This document shows positions 30,204 through 40,363 of a stretch of 64,000 bases of DNA, piece after piece. The stretch's first letter is position 1. Each line of letters begins with the position of its first letter. The position numbers and the translations under genes are program-made. This DNA comes from Venturia oleaginea. Its lineage: Eukaryota > Ascomycota > Dothideomycetes > Venturiales > Venturiaceae. The notes beneath the pieces were generated by a model that saw only the letters and a list, made by a program, of their open reading frames with translations, had not been told where the DNA came from and searched no databases. Location of the stretch: assembly GCA_013176395.1 (NCBI GenBank), contig JABMLP010000003.1:2019934-2083933 (forward strand), given 5' to 3'.

Positions 30204-31573
30204 GAGGCTCGATTCTGGTACTTTTCTTAAGCGGTCGGAGTGGAAAACAGGGTGCATTTTGTAGGTAGAGGGGAGTTCCAAATTCCAGCTGTTGAAGACT
30301 TTTTCGATAATTTTGTACGAGCCGCATACGGGAAAGTCGAGTTTATCGGAGGGGCGGTCTGTTCGCCAGGCCCTTTTGAGTAGGTAGACTTGATCATTGA
30401 CTCCGAAGTCTTCTTGTCTTCTCTTCTTGTTAGCCTGTTTCGACTGTGCAGTCTGGGCTTTTTCGATATTCCGTTGTGCTACAGTACAGGCTTCGTGTAT
30501 TCGTTTGGCCCATTGTTGTGCGTCCTGTTTGTTGAATTTTTCTCGGGAGGAGTCGAAAGTAGTACTCCGGTTTTTCCAATCAAAGTGCATTCGAGGTATA
30601 AATCCCATCTCGATTTCAATTGGAGCGAGTCCAGTTGTCTCGTGTGGGAGTGTAGCAGCCGCAAAATCCATAGCTGGTAGCAGCTGGGGCCAGTCGTCTG
30701 GAAATAGTTAATAAAGAGTTGTAAGCGCTGCTGTAGAGTCTGATTGGCGATTTCTATCTGTCCGTCTGTTTGGGCGTGATGGGCGGTACGGGGCTTCTTC
30801 TTTAGGCGGAGATGCTTTGATAGTTCGGTATCACAATCTGAAATAAACTGCGGGCCTCGGTCTGAAGTAATAAAGCGGGGGGTTCCGACCCATCTCCAGA
30901 TGTATTTAAAGAATAGCCAGGCTGCGTGTTTTCCAGTGATTTCTTTGGAAGTTGGAATCGAGATGGGCCGTTTCTCGAACTTGTCGCAGACTACCATAAC
31001 GTTGTTCTTTCCTGATTTACTTTCTGGGAAGGTACAGAAGTCGATCGTAATATCTTCCCATACTCGTGATGGGACGGGTAGTGGCCTTAGTAGTCCAGGG
31101 GTTTCATCTCGTGGGACTGAGCTTCGTTGGCAGGTCTGGCAGGCGTTAACGTAGATATCTATGTCGACGTTCATGTTCGGCCAGTAGAATTGGCGGGAGA
31201 CAATCTTTCTGGTCTTGTCCGTCCGGAGTGGGCAGTTGTCAGGGAGTCGTGGATTTCCCGTATTGGTTCATGATTGACCGGAGATCGTTAACTTGACCGT
31301 GATAGGCGTTGCGTTCTGTAGCAAGATTAATAACCAGCTGGGCTTAATGTTGAGTAGTGAATCCATTTCGCATTTTAAAGGCAGCCTCAAGTTGACTACG
31401 GCTGATCTTTCCTTCGGTACAGTTGTTGTTGTTATCGACGGCGTCGATATTGGGCCGGGGGTTCCAGGTTGGTATGAGTAAGAATTGATGCCTGTTTTGA
31501 TGTTCCAGAAGACGAGCAGAGTAGTCGGCGTTTTTCGTAGTTTGGCTAAGTCGAAGGCCTTTGTATGGGGCCT
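30204..31573 (-). pseudogene. Ty3/Gypsy pol relic (Gypsy-2): integrase region
   Basis: Minus-strand pieces of an integrase: zinc-finger end (VNACQTCQRSS), catalytic core (ITIDFCTFPES, FITSDRGPQF, HAQTDGQIEIANQ), then after a frame change near 30695 the C-terminal domain (ETTGLAPIEIEMGF, GVNDQVYLLKRAW, HPVFHSDRLRKV). The solo LTR interrupts it. Upstream it fades into unrecognised sequence (31200-31573) bordering the YR retrotransposon. Confidence 0.82.
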
Positions 31574-31735
31574 TTTCGTACACAGTCATATCGGTAATAT
31601 TTGGCTTGAAATTGAGTTCAATTTCAAGCGATTGGCGGGCTTTTGGCGAAGCTTCTTGCCATATAGGGTTTCTGTAGGCCTTGTAAGCGCTGGGGCCATA
31701 CAAATGCCTACAGAACCCCTATACGGCTAGAAATC
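31574..31735 (-). repeat. Split direct repeat B2
   Basis: ~162 bp, a close copy of B1 at 31978-32140 (differences include T/A at TCATATCGG/TCATAACGG and T/C at GCGATTGG/GCGACTGG). It contains a near-perfect hairpin: TTCTGTAGGC and GCCTACAGAA about 24 nt apart. Confidence 0.85.
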
Positions 31736-31791
31736 CAAGCACAGCGAAAAGGTCTATGTAAAGCGATAAATACATGGGATGGTGGGTGGGG

Positions 31792-31978
31792 GCACGATTG
31801 CAACACCACGACGAAATGACGAGAGACGCAAGGACGACGGTACGAACTTGATGAAGGAAAGAGAATGTCAGAACAGAGAGAGAGAGACAGCCTATAAGTA
31901 GGATGTTGTGGATACGAAGCAATAAGGACTTCGGCCCGTCGGCGTCGAGTGCGATTCCATTTACGAAAAACCACTCAT
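31792..31978 (-). repeat. Split direct repeat A2
   Basis: ~187 bp, nearly identical to A1 (36317-36501); it differs by two extra bases in a GA run and a few substitutions. It directly abuts B1, forming the junction expected of the circularised element ends. Confidence 0.87.
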
Positions 31979-32140
31979 TTCGTACACAGTCATAACGGTA
32001 ATATTTGGCTTGAAATTGAGTTCAATTTCAAGCGACTGGCGGGCTTTTGGCGAAGCTTCTAGCCATATAGGGTTTCTGTAGGCCTTGTAAGCGCTAGGGC
32101 CATACAAATGCCTACAGAACCCCTATACGGCTAGAAATCC
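31978..32140 (-). repeat. Split direct repeat B1
   Basis: ~163 bp copy of B2, next to A2 and about 260 bp beyond the recombinase stop codon. Carries the same hairpin. Confidence 0.85.
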
Positions 32141-32397
32141 ACCATAGAAAAGCTAAATATAAAGAAGTGGTGTGTAAAGAGAAGATGGGATGGCTGCGAG
32201 GGTGGGGACAGAAAATTCGAGTGTAGATAACTAAACCGGAATGACGCAACCCGCTGTGAATAACGTGCAAATTTGAAATCACCTCAATCGACAAATTCCG
32301 TCGAATTGAAGCCTCAAGGTGACGTCGGAGGTGTAGGTAGCCATATTACGTGTAGGAGAGAGCCTGTGGATGCCTGGTGACATAAAATAACCATCCT

Positions 32398-33426
32398 TTA
32401 AGGGTCATGCCGGATGTAGAGGCGAGCGCTGTCAGATCTCCATCTACCTAGCACTTGTATATCGTCGTAGGAGACACCGTTGCGAGCCGCCTCGCTGGCG
32501 CCACCCTTACGGAAACTGTGACCGGAGAAGTTAGCCGTAGATATCGCGGGGTTCCACTGAAGCATTCGGCGTTTAAGGGCGTCGGTAAACCTTTTTTTGG
32601 TACAGGCTCCTCGAAATCGGTGTTTCTTAACGGTGTCAGTACCGATGCTGAAGAGAGGAGCGTGACCCGGTTGAGGGTCGTATTGGTAGAGGCGGCGGAG
32701 AGCTTTGATAGGACAGGCGGTAATCGCTGGGGCGAGGTAGACGGTAACGCCTTCGTGATTGGTATCGGTCTTCGAGCGCTTGAGGTGGACTGTTGCGTAG
32801 CTGTTATCATCAGCGAAGAATACATCCTCGCGACAGAGACGTGACTCCGCGAAGAGAGCTGGTTGTTCGAGGTCTTTGCGGTCATAGCAGAGTTCGCCAA
32901 GCCTGAACATGCCTCCAAAGGCCACCGCGTGAATAGCGGTAATGTTGAGCTCATCATTGGCCGTAGATGATAGGAACGGGCTCGAGATATCGGTGAGAAG
33001 CTGCCGGGTAATGTCGTTGCGAGGGCGCGTTGGGTGATTGAATAACCTCTTAAGGCCCCGAAGGCAGGCCCTAATATATTCACTACCGAAGGCGTTGGTG
33101 GGCCAGCCTCTATCGACGTGATGGGCTCGAATAGCGGAGAGATTGCCCTCAATTGTGCCGGGTAACACCTGTCGAATGGAGTCAACTCCAAAACCTCTTC
33201 GTTCAACGAACGCCGCAAGGGTCCTTCCGCAAGCTGGCCATGGCTGCTGTCCGTCAAGGATACAAGATTGGGTATAGAGGGTGACGGCGTTCGTGTAGCC
33301 TTTGCGAGTATCTTCGGTAAGGCGACACCATAGCATTTTGACCCGGTTCTCGGAGAAGGTAGGGCAGTCGGCCCTAAGGGCGTTGATATACGAGGTAGGA
33401 GGTTCGAAAGGGAGACATTCTGCCAA
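32398..33426 (-). CDS. DIRS-type tyrosine recombinase (YR)
   Basis: 342-codon open frame. Recombinase landmarks: an N-terminal SAM-like DNA-binding region (LTEDTRKGYTNAVTLYTQSC), first catalytic Arg in GGMFRLGEL (~residue 180), the Lys/beta strand region (ATVHLKRSKTDTNHEG), HSFRKGGAS (His-x-x-Arg), then LGRWRSDSARLYIRH with the terminal Trp/Tyr. It inserts the element DNA circle by site-specific recombination (family knowledge). The listed first codon is TTG and an in-frame TAG sits just upstream. The first ATG is ~30 codons in, so translation probably depends on a -1 shift from the overlapping RNase H frame. Intact in this copy. Confidence 0.88.
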   Translation of the reverse strand: MAECLPFEPPTSYINALRADCPTFSENRVKMLWCRLTEDTRKGYTNAVTLYTQSCILDGQQPWPACGRTLAAFVERRGFGVDSIRQVLPGTIEGNLSAIRAHHVDRGWPTNAFGSEYIRACLRGLKRLFNHPTRPRNDITRQLLTDISSPFLSSTANDELNITAIHAVAFGGMFRLGELCYDRKDLEQPALFAESRLCREDVFFADDNSYATVHLKRSKTDTNHEGVTVYLAPAITACPIKALRRLYQYDPQPGHAPLFSIGTDTVKKHRFRGACTKKRFTDALKRRMLQWNPAISTANFSGHSFRKGGASEAARNGVSYDDIQVLGRWRSDSARLYIRHDP

Positions 33427-33429
33427 TGT

Positions 33430-34876
33430 GTGAGGCTAGCAATCTTCCGTACGTCAAGCCGTGATAGCGCGTCGGCAAGAGAGTTGTTCCCCGATGAGAT
33501 CCAGTGAGGCCTAATCGTGATATTGTTGGCCGCCGCCAATAGAAGCAGTTGACGAAGTGGGTTCATAGCTTCGCCTCGAACCGATTGATTCTTGAGCGCG
33601 TAATATGCGGTAACGCTATCGGTGACGACATTGAGCTCCTTGTGAGCCCATTGGCGGCCCCAAATCGTAGGGACATAAGGATGGAATTGACTTCGTGGAA
33701 GTTGATATGAAGGTGAAGCTGCAATGGCTGATGAGGTAACGCGAAAGAGTGCTTTTGAGAGGGCCATCTGCTATCCTCGCTGATGAAATACGCGCCTGAC
33801 GCAATAGATGAAGCGTCAGTAAACAAGGTGACTGCAGGGCGGTCGTCATCAAAGAAGTAGACTCCATTGTAGAGTAACAAGAGGTCTCTCCACCACTCGA
33901 GGTCGAGGCGGGCGCCGGGAGAGAGCTGGAGACGTGTAGAATGAGGTTTGAATGCAGAGGTAAAGTCCCATAATCTCCGAAGGTGAACCCGGCCTAGTCC
34001 TACCACTTGAGCGCAGAACGAGAAGAAGCCGGCAGCGGCTTCGATATCAAGGCGAGTAACCGACTTCGCGTTGAGTAGAGAGGACGCGGTTCCGAGGCCT
34101 TTTTGAAGCTTCTTTGCCGGTAATCTAGCTTCCATCTTAAGCGCGTCGATTTCGAGGCCGAGGGCCGTCACTGTAGTGCCTTGTTCGTCCTTAGTATTCT
34201 GAGGAATGCCCAGTTCATTGGCAATGTAGTTGTAGTCATCTGAGGCTGCGCGGATGATACGTTGAGGGTTTTTCGAAGGTGCGAAGACGATTACGAAGTC
34301 ATCTAGGTAGTGGGAGGTAACCCAGCCGAAGCGATGCTGGGTAATCCAATGAAAACCTTCTGCGAAGAGATTAAACAGGAACGGCGCGGTGCGAAGGCCA
34401 AAGGGAACGCAATTTTCGATATAATAGTGACCCCATTTGAGGCCTAGAAGCTACCTATCACTAACTGCCACGGGCACGTTGCGAAAGGCACTTTCGATAT
34501 CGCGTTTGATGATGATTGCACCGCGGCCGGTGATCCGAATGGTCGTGAGAATGTCATCGAATTTGACATACGAGATTGCGCCGTAGGCAGCCGGAATGTG
34601 ATCGTTCACTGAGTATGATGCTGGATATGACAAATGATGTATTCGTCTCCAGCCTCCGTCACCTTTGGGTACCAAGCCAAGGGGAGAGGAGATAAATGGC
34701 GCGTAGCCCGTATGTAATGAGATTCTGCCTCGCGCGAGGTCTTCCGTAACTTGACGTTCGATAACGTGAGGAGCTAATGAGGCTGACGTGAGATTTTTTG
34801 AGAGAATATGCTGCGAAGGTCCCATGTACCCGATCTTGGCACCGTGTCTCAAAATACCACCGAGAATGTGAGGCAA
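33430..34876 (-). pseudogene. DIRS-type reverse transcriptase-RNase H, defective
   Basis: RT fingers/palm region (HTGYAPFISSPLGLVPKGDG, WRRIHHLSYP, IIIKRDIESAFRNVPV), then an in-frame TAG at 34454-34456, then in the same frame NCVPFGLRTAPFLFNLF and catalytic YLDDFVIVF, a thumb-like LGLEIDALKMEARLP, and the RNase H/connection part (TLFTDASSIASGAYF). Near 33680 a frame change is needed to reach ELNVVTDSVTAYYALKNQS and SGNNSLADALSRLD. FGLRTAP and YLDDF differ from Gypsy RT (FGLANAP, YIDD) and suit the DIRS group. The TAG could derive from CAG by a C-to-T change. Confidence 0.85.
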
Positions 34877-35071
34877 AGGTCCTGGGTAGCGTGCCGGACG
34901 CGTTTTCTAGGCCGAAGGAATGAAAGGTGAAGGAGAGTTGCGTAGAGAAGGTGAGCGGTTGTTAAAAACTTCAAAGAGAGGAGTTGTATTAGGACGGGCT
35001 GCCGGAAGGCTACTGTTCAATGTTGAATGAAAAGAGACTGCTTCTGGCCGAAGATTGACGCGACGAGAGAG

Positions 35072-36005
35072 CTATTTATGGTTAGAAGCTGGATGCTTCT
35101 TCCCACAGCCCTGTACCGAGCAGATGTGAAGTCTACGACACTCTGGGTAGTAGCACTTGCCCTCGTTGTAGTTGTTGCTGGTCTCTTTGCTGATAAACTT
35201 CGAGAAGCCTCCATTTTCTCCTCCTGCCCTCGCAAAGCCGATTACCATTTGTGGTGTGAGCTGGCTGGCAACCCATTCGGCTGGGATACTCCAGTTTTCC
35301 ACCGTAGTGGCTCCCTTTGTGATGGCCTCTATGTGCCAAAGAAGTGCGAGAAGGAGGACTCCGTTTTGCCATACGTAAATGCGACTGAGGGCTATTACTC
35401 GTTGGTGAAAAGCCATCATTGCTCCGTAGAATAGAGGGTGAGTCCTCTGATGAAAGCTGGCCATAACCAGTACCCAATTAATAAAGGTTTCTGACCAGAT
35501 TTCAGCAGTCTCCAAACATGGATATGGGCGCAAGGTTGCGCTTCTGTGACATGCCACCCTGCTCGTTCATTACTAGCGTATTCTCCACCGGGTCCATCAT
35601 GGCGTAGCTGAGGCGGAGGTATGGGAGGTTCTGCGGATGGAAGGTCTTCTTCCACATCTGTACGATATGTCGTCGAGGTAGATTCGAATAGGCAATGACT
35701 GCTGTTTCAATCTCGGGGCAGGTGAAGAACTCACCCAGAGGGACACCATCCTCCTCTTGAACGGTTGCCCCTACAGAACTTAGGACAGCCGATGCTGTTG
35801 CCGGGGCCGCTGAGGCTACTGAGGCGTCGCGAAGTCGTTCCGCGCGTTCGCGATTCGCTCGAGCCTCGAGGATGGCTTCCTGCTGGGCCTCAAGCATGGC
35901 GTTGAACAAGAGGTCACACTGCCTTTGTGAAAAGAGATGGGAGCTATCTGGAAGTGTTATATTCCCGGTCGGGGCCTTGCTCTGCGATTGCGAGCTTTGA
36001 GACAT
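35072..36005 (-). pseudogene. DIRS-type Gag-like protein with Cys/His motif, frameshifted
   Basis: Starts at ATG 36005 (MSQSSQSQSKAPTGN), Gln/Ala-rich coiled coil (LLFNAMLEAQQEAILEAR), a conserved-looking middle (LRLSYAMMDPVENTLVMNEQ). After a one-base frame change near 35540 follow SETFINWVLVMASFHQR, TTVENWSIPAEWV and a C-terminal C-x4-C-x3-H-x-C-x4-C-x3-H cluster (CYYPECRRLHICSVQGCGKKH). Such a cluster is typical of the first ORF in YR retroelements and some Crypton-related proteins. A nucleic-acid-binding Gag role is inferred. Confidence 0.75.
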
Positions 36006-36316
36006 CGTAGTGGAGGGTTCGCCGGTGGATGGGTTATCGGAGAGCTCGTTTTCAGTCTCTACAGTTGTAATTTCGTCGTCAGATTCGTTACTGAATAGTC
36101 TGCGACTAGAGGGGTCTTGGGAGGCGCTGCGGAGAGAGGCCCTGCTGATAGCGGCCTCGAAGTTGACCTTCTTAATGTCGGAGCCTCTATAAGAGGCATT
36201 TGGCGGAATGGTAGCGACGTTGGTAGCCTAGGGCTACTTGGTGTTGTAAAGGGAGCGAAATAAGTTGGGTGACCTAGGCCAAATGAGGGCAATTGTAGAG
36301 AACAATTGACGGCGAT

Positions 36317-36501
36317 GCACGATTGCAACACCACGACGAAATGACGAGAAACGCAAGGACGACGGTACGAACTTGATGAAGGAAAGAGAATGTCAGAACA
36401 GAGAGAGAGACAGCCTATAAGAAGGATGTTGTGGATACGATGCAATAAGGACTTCGTCTCGTCGGCGTCGAGTGCGATTACATTTACGAAAAACCACTCA
36501 T
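36317..36501 (-). repeat. Split direct repeat A1 (5' terminus of the YR element)
   Basis: ~185 bp copy of A2. On the minus strand the element begins ATGAGTGGTTTTTCG at 36501. Tc1/mariner sequence adjoins it directly at 36502. Confidence 0.87.
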
Positions 36502-37574
36502 GTTTTCATCCTCTCTGAAGATGGTTTACACCAAAGAAGAAACGCCGTCAGGAGCTTTCACGCGATACCAGGCTCAAGATTCTTACTCTACGTGACACTG
36601 GCTTCACGTTTGCAACAATCAGAGGTTACTTTCTTTCACTCAAACCTCGTCTTCAAGTTGATATCTCTCTACGTCAAATTCAGAAAGCTATCGCTCTTGG
36701 CCACCCTACACCGCAGAAAAAGGGCCATGTGGGATCCAAACCCCTCCTCTCCGAAAAACAGGTTGATGAGCTCGAAGCCTTTGTCACCGCCTGTAAAAAG
36801 AACCGCCTCATGTCCTATCTAGAACTCTCAATCCACTTCAGTCATTTCAAAGTCTCTGATAGAGTAATTGGAGCAGCCCTCGAAAAGAGAGGCTACTATC
36901 GAAGAATTCCACGAGTCAAACCACCACTCAGCGAAAAAAAATCGCCAAGAGAGACTTGCCTTCGCTCACGAGCACTTGAATTGGTCCCTGTACGATTGGA
37001 CACGTATTCTGTGGACTGATGAGGCTTAGGTTACAGGAGGGAGACACCGGAGGCAATATGTGACACGAAAAAAGGGTGAATCTCTTTACCCTGATTGTAT
37101 CCTTGAGAAGTTTGTACGGAAGAAAGGATGGATGTTCTGGGGCTCCTTTTCAGGTATTGAAAGAGGACCTTCTCTCTTTTGGGAGAAGAGCTGGGGTTCT
37201 ATCAGTAGTCCTACCTGTACAGAACACCTGGTCCCTCTGATTTCAGACTACGTACGAGAAAAGGGACTCTTCTTAATGCAGGATGGGCACCAGGTCACGG
37301 TGCAAAGATAACAAAAGAGGAGTTCTACGGAGAGGGATCTACCTCATTTATTGGCCGGCTTTCTCTCCAGATCTGAATCCACTTGAGACCATCTGGAACT
37401 GGATGAAGGACTACATTGAAGAGAATTACCCAGATAAAGAATATGGCTACCCTGAGCTACGTAGGATTGTGCAGGAGGCCTGGGACGTGGTGGTTACAGA
37501 GGAGGCTCTTTTTGGATTGATTGCAAGTATGCATCAGAGGTGCCTTGACGTGATTGCTGCAAATGGCTGGCATA
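36502..37574 (+). pseudogene. Tc1/mariner-type transposase relic (DD34E)
   Basis: HTH region (RRQELSRDTRLKILTLRDTG, FTFATIRGYF; LSEKQVDELEAFVTACKKNR), catalytic Asp 1 in ILWTDEA followed by a TAG, Asp 2 in LMQDG, then FSPDLNPLETIWNWMKD with Glu 34 residues after Asp 2. Frameshifts occur at the A8 run near 36937, near 37286 and near 37320. The C-terminal end (NGWH) is split by pogo P6 inserted at TA 37573-37574, and the frame resumes at 40290 and stops at 40363. The 5' terminal repeat is not seen because the YR element lies there. Confidence 0.82.
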
Positions 37575-37633
37575 ACGTAGTCTATAGGCCTATGCGCCAT
37601 ATATGCCTGTGCGCCAACCCCACCGAGTATTCT

Positions 37634-39412
37634 TACAAAAAACGTATATAATAATAATAATCAGGATTTATTGTTGTATGTAGGGCTAGGTTAAGCCTGT
37701 GCCGACATCCTCTATCTACAAAGAAAAACCCCTCTTTTCGGGGACAAAAACCGTTTGTTTGCTACCCCGGCTGCGGCCCGCGGCATATCCGCGAGCTTTA
37801 CCATCCTATTCGTATATATCGAAGCGTTTCCGGGTCAACACTGCCTAAGCAGCTTCTCCTAGCTCCCTGGTATCCATTTCAGTCCATTGCCATCCAAGTC
37901 CGGGCGTAGTCCGGTCCCGGTCCGTGGTATTTCCTCGAGGCAAGGATCTTGGGACCCTGGGGGGCATCACTTCCGCCCTCTTCCTCCTCCTATCGAGGTA
38001 AGACCTACTGTTATAGTCCTGTGCCTTCCAGCTCCGGCGCCGTTCCGAAGCCCGACCGGTTCCCTGTTACTGCTGCGTTTGCTCTAGCAAGGTATGGGAG
38101 TACCGAATTCTTCAAAAACCACTGGGACGCGGCCTTGCATCCTTCCCTCGTTCCTAGTAGCCCCTTCATCCCTCGAGAGCCTCCCCTGGCGCTGAATAGG
38201 CCTCTCCTATTGAATCTAGTACAGTACGTAAAAATGTGTTCTACCGTCTCTTGCTGCCATCCACATTCGCATTCGGGGGTAATCCCTGGGACATGTATCG
38301 ATGCGAGCCAGGACCGGAGTCCTAGCACTTCGACTCGGAGTAGGAACGTTGTATGTGCTTCTACCTTCGTAAGGCCGTCGTATAGCTCAATTGGGGACTT
38401 CTCCCATGGCTCGTTCCAAGTCTTCGCCCTCCGGTTCCGGCCCAGTGCTTCCCATTTTGTACGCCAGATCTCTTCCATCAGCTTCGAGATTTTGCTGGGT
38501 AGAACCCGCTTATGGATGTTTCCTCCTTTCCTCGAGTTCCTTACTCGGATTGCGTGCCCCGGGTCTCCCGGTGCGGGGTCGCCTCGAAACCGTCGGGGGC
38601 CAGTAGTGCTGCGTATCTCATTGTACGGTCCAATTTCTTGCGTTGTGATCCTCCTCCTCGGGTAGGGGTTGTCAGGGTTGTTCCGTACGGTAGTAATCCG
38701 CCTCCGGCGCCACCCGTCAGTATTGATATCCCCGAGGTACTCTCTCCTTCGGGTGCTGTGTACTCCGGGAGGTCATTGGCTTCCTCCTTCCTCTGGGTAT
38801 ATCTCTTCGCCCGCTTCTCCGTAGACATATCTGGCTTACATCTGGCCGTAGGCGGCCTCCCTCGGCTGCCAGCCGGCCGGCGGGGTCTTTCCTCCATCAT
38901 GATTCCTATCCACATTTTGTTGAGAGCAGCTCTCATCTCTGCTTCTACTGGGTCCTTCTCTACCGAGCCAGTCCTCTCCAGGATAAGCTGTTCTATATAC
39001 AGGGGTATTGGCTGGAGGCAGAGCTCTCTTTCCATCGCTGCGAGAGGTGTCCTCTTGTAGGCTCCTGTAGCCATTCGGAGGCACTGTCTTTGAACTTTCT
39101 CTATCCGTTCCATCAGCGGCGCTCTCATAATTCCTCCTCCCTGGATGTCGTTTGACCCCCAGACCTGGATGCCATATAGCATAGTCGGCCGCACAACCGC
39201 GGTATAGACCATTCGGCTCTTTCGGAAGCTTGGTTTAGGGTTCGTATATATTTCAACAACACCGCCATCTATAACAGTAATATACATTTTAATTGGTTCT
39301 TTGACGCTCTGGGCAGGTCCTAGCATTATGCTCAAGCGACTGGCATACGCTGCACTTTGGTGGTGCTCGTTGCCGTACCTGAGCAAGTACATTTTCAACC
39401 CCCTCAGTAGGC
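37634..39412 (-). mobile_element. 5'-truncated Tad1-like LINE inserted in pogo P6
   Basis: 1.78 kb on the minus strand, bounded by a 7-bp target duplication (GTATTCT on the plus strand at 37627-37633 and 39413-39419), with an ATT-rich 3' tail near 37645-37660. Only the last part of ORF2 and the 3' UTR are present, as usual for incomplete target-primed reverse transcription. Confidence 0.8.
38011..39412 (-). pseudogene. LINE ORF2 C-terminal fragment (Tad1 clade)
   Basis: RT C-terminal/thumb region typical of Tad1-like ORF2: MVYTAVVRPTMLYGIQVWGS, IEKVQRQCLRMATGAYKRTP, LCLQPIPLYIEQLILERTG. Then a linker rich in Gly/Pro/Arg, a frame change between 38478 and 38541, and the terminal Cys/His motif region CECGWQQETVEHIFTYC. 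The catalytic RT palm and endonuclease are absent because of 5' truncation. Confidence 0.82.
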
Positions 39413-40261
39413 GTATTCTGCTAGCCACCAGAGACCTATCTCGTTGGTTGTCCAGCCGTTCTCGCTCACGCCAATTGCCCAATCTGGTGGTAGGATCCCG
39501 TCTGAATACCAGGCTGCCTGGTGCATTACTGCCTCGAAAATAACGAGCGGAGGGATTGGAAACCCTTTCGCACAAATAGCCTCAATAACCGTAACCCACT
39601 CACGGTTGCCTGGCTGCGTTGTCCTCGGTCTCCCAGCCTTATCTGCTCCTGTAACAACCTTTGCAGTTGAAATTACCCCCATCTGAAAACCAGTCTCGTC
39701 AAAATTGTAGATATCGTCATCGAGGATGCCATGCTCAGCTTGTGTACGTCGTACGCGTTCAAACCAGGCTCGAATTAGGTCTAGGTCTTCGCATTTTGCT
39801 CGCTGGTAGTCGTAATTGCGGTTGTACTTCGATTTTAGTACGTCGTGGCGGTTAATAAAGTTGCGTACCCAGCATTGGCCTGCAGAGACGAGTTGGCCAT
39901 GTTGACTGGCTAAAAGGCTTGCCATAGTCCGTACGGCGGCAACAGTAGGTGGCATACCGCGTTCATCCATTGAAAGTATACGCTGTACAAGGTACTCTTC
40001 TTCGGTGGGTGTAAGGAGGCGGTTTTTCGCGGTAGAACCAAGTCGTGGTTGAGTACCAGCAATATGGCGTTGCAGGGTATTTCGTGGGACGTCATAGGCT
40101 TGCGCGGTAGCTCTATAGCTTTGAAAATCGCCGTTTTTATAGGCTTGAACAGCTAGTTCAAGCCTACCTTCTCGGTGTAAGGCCTCTTGTCGTTGTGGCG
40201 GTACCATCTCGTGTGGTAATAGAGGAACGCGTCGCGTTTGGTAGGGTTGGCGCACAGGCAT
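39413..40261 (-). pseudogene. pogo-type transposase, N-terminal part (P6)
   Basis: Psq-type HTH (GRLELAVQAYKNGDFQSYRA, AYDVPRNTLQRHI), CENP-B-like second HTH (LLTPTEEEYLVQRILSMDER, WVRNFINRHDVLKSKYNRNY), then the DDE core with YNFDETGFQMG (first Asp), REWVTVIEAICAKG and IGVSENGWTTNEIG. It breaks off at the LINE before the second catalytic Asp. It is the best preserved N-terminal half of this family in the window. Confidence 0.88.
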
Positions 40262-40363
40262 ATATGGCGCATAGGCCTATAGACTACGTTACGAAATGGT
40301 GGCTTATTCAGATGTATATTACAGCAAATACAATTGGAACCTACGAGAAAATGAAGCCCTGAG

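Larger units (their letters stand above)
31574..36501 (-). mobile_element. Tyrosine-recombinase retrotransposon (DIRS order) with split direct repeats
   Basis: ~4.9 kb, read on the minus strand: A1 repeat (36317-36501), Gag-like ORF with Cys/His motif, RT with YLDDF, RNase H, tyrosine recombinase, then B1 (31978-32140), A2 (31792-31978) and B2 (31574-31735). The order A1-ORFs-B1-A2-B2 is that of PAT/Ngaro-type split direct repeats, which let a circular intermediate re-form through the A/B junction. No integrase or flanking target duplication is seen, as expected for a recombinase-based element. One nonsense codon and at least two frameshifts make this copy defective. Confidence 0.87.
37575..40289 (-). 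mobile_element. pogo/Fot1-type DNA transposon (P6), interrupted by a LINE
   Basis: Terminal inverted repeats ACGTAGTCTATAGGCCTA, identical over at least 45 bp at both ends, with TA duplication (37573-37574, 40290-40291), inserted in the Tc1/mariner relic. The transposase starts at ATG 40261 inside the repeat (MPVRQPYQTRR). After removal of the LINE and one copy of AGAATAC the coding part joins directly to the opposite terminal repeat, so this element had already lost its 3' half before the LINE arrived. Confidence 0.87.

Noticed and set aside
31794..36501. Reading the A repeats as LTRs of an ordinary retrotransposon
   Set aside because: No TG...CA ends, primer site, purine tract or integrase; the interior encodes a tyrosine recombinase and the extra B repeats fit the split-direct-repeat plan.
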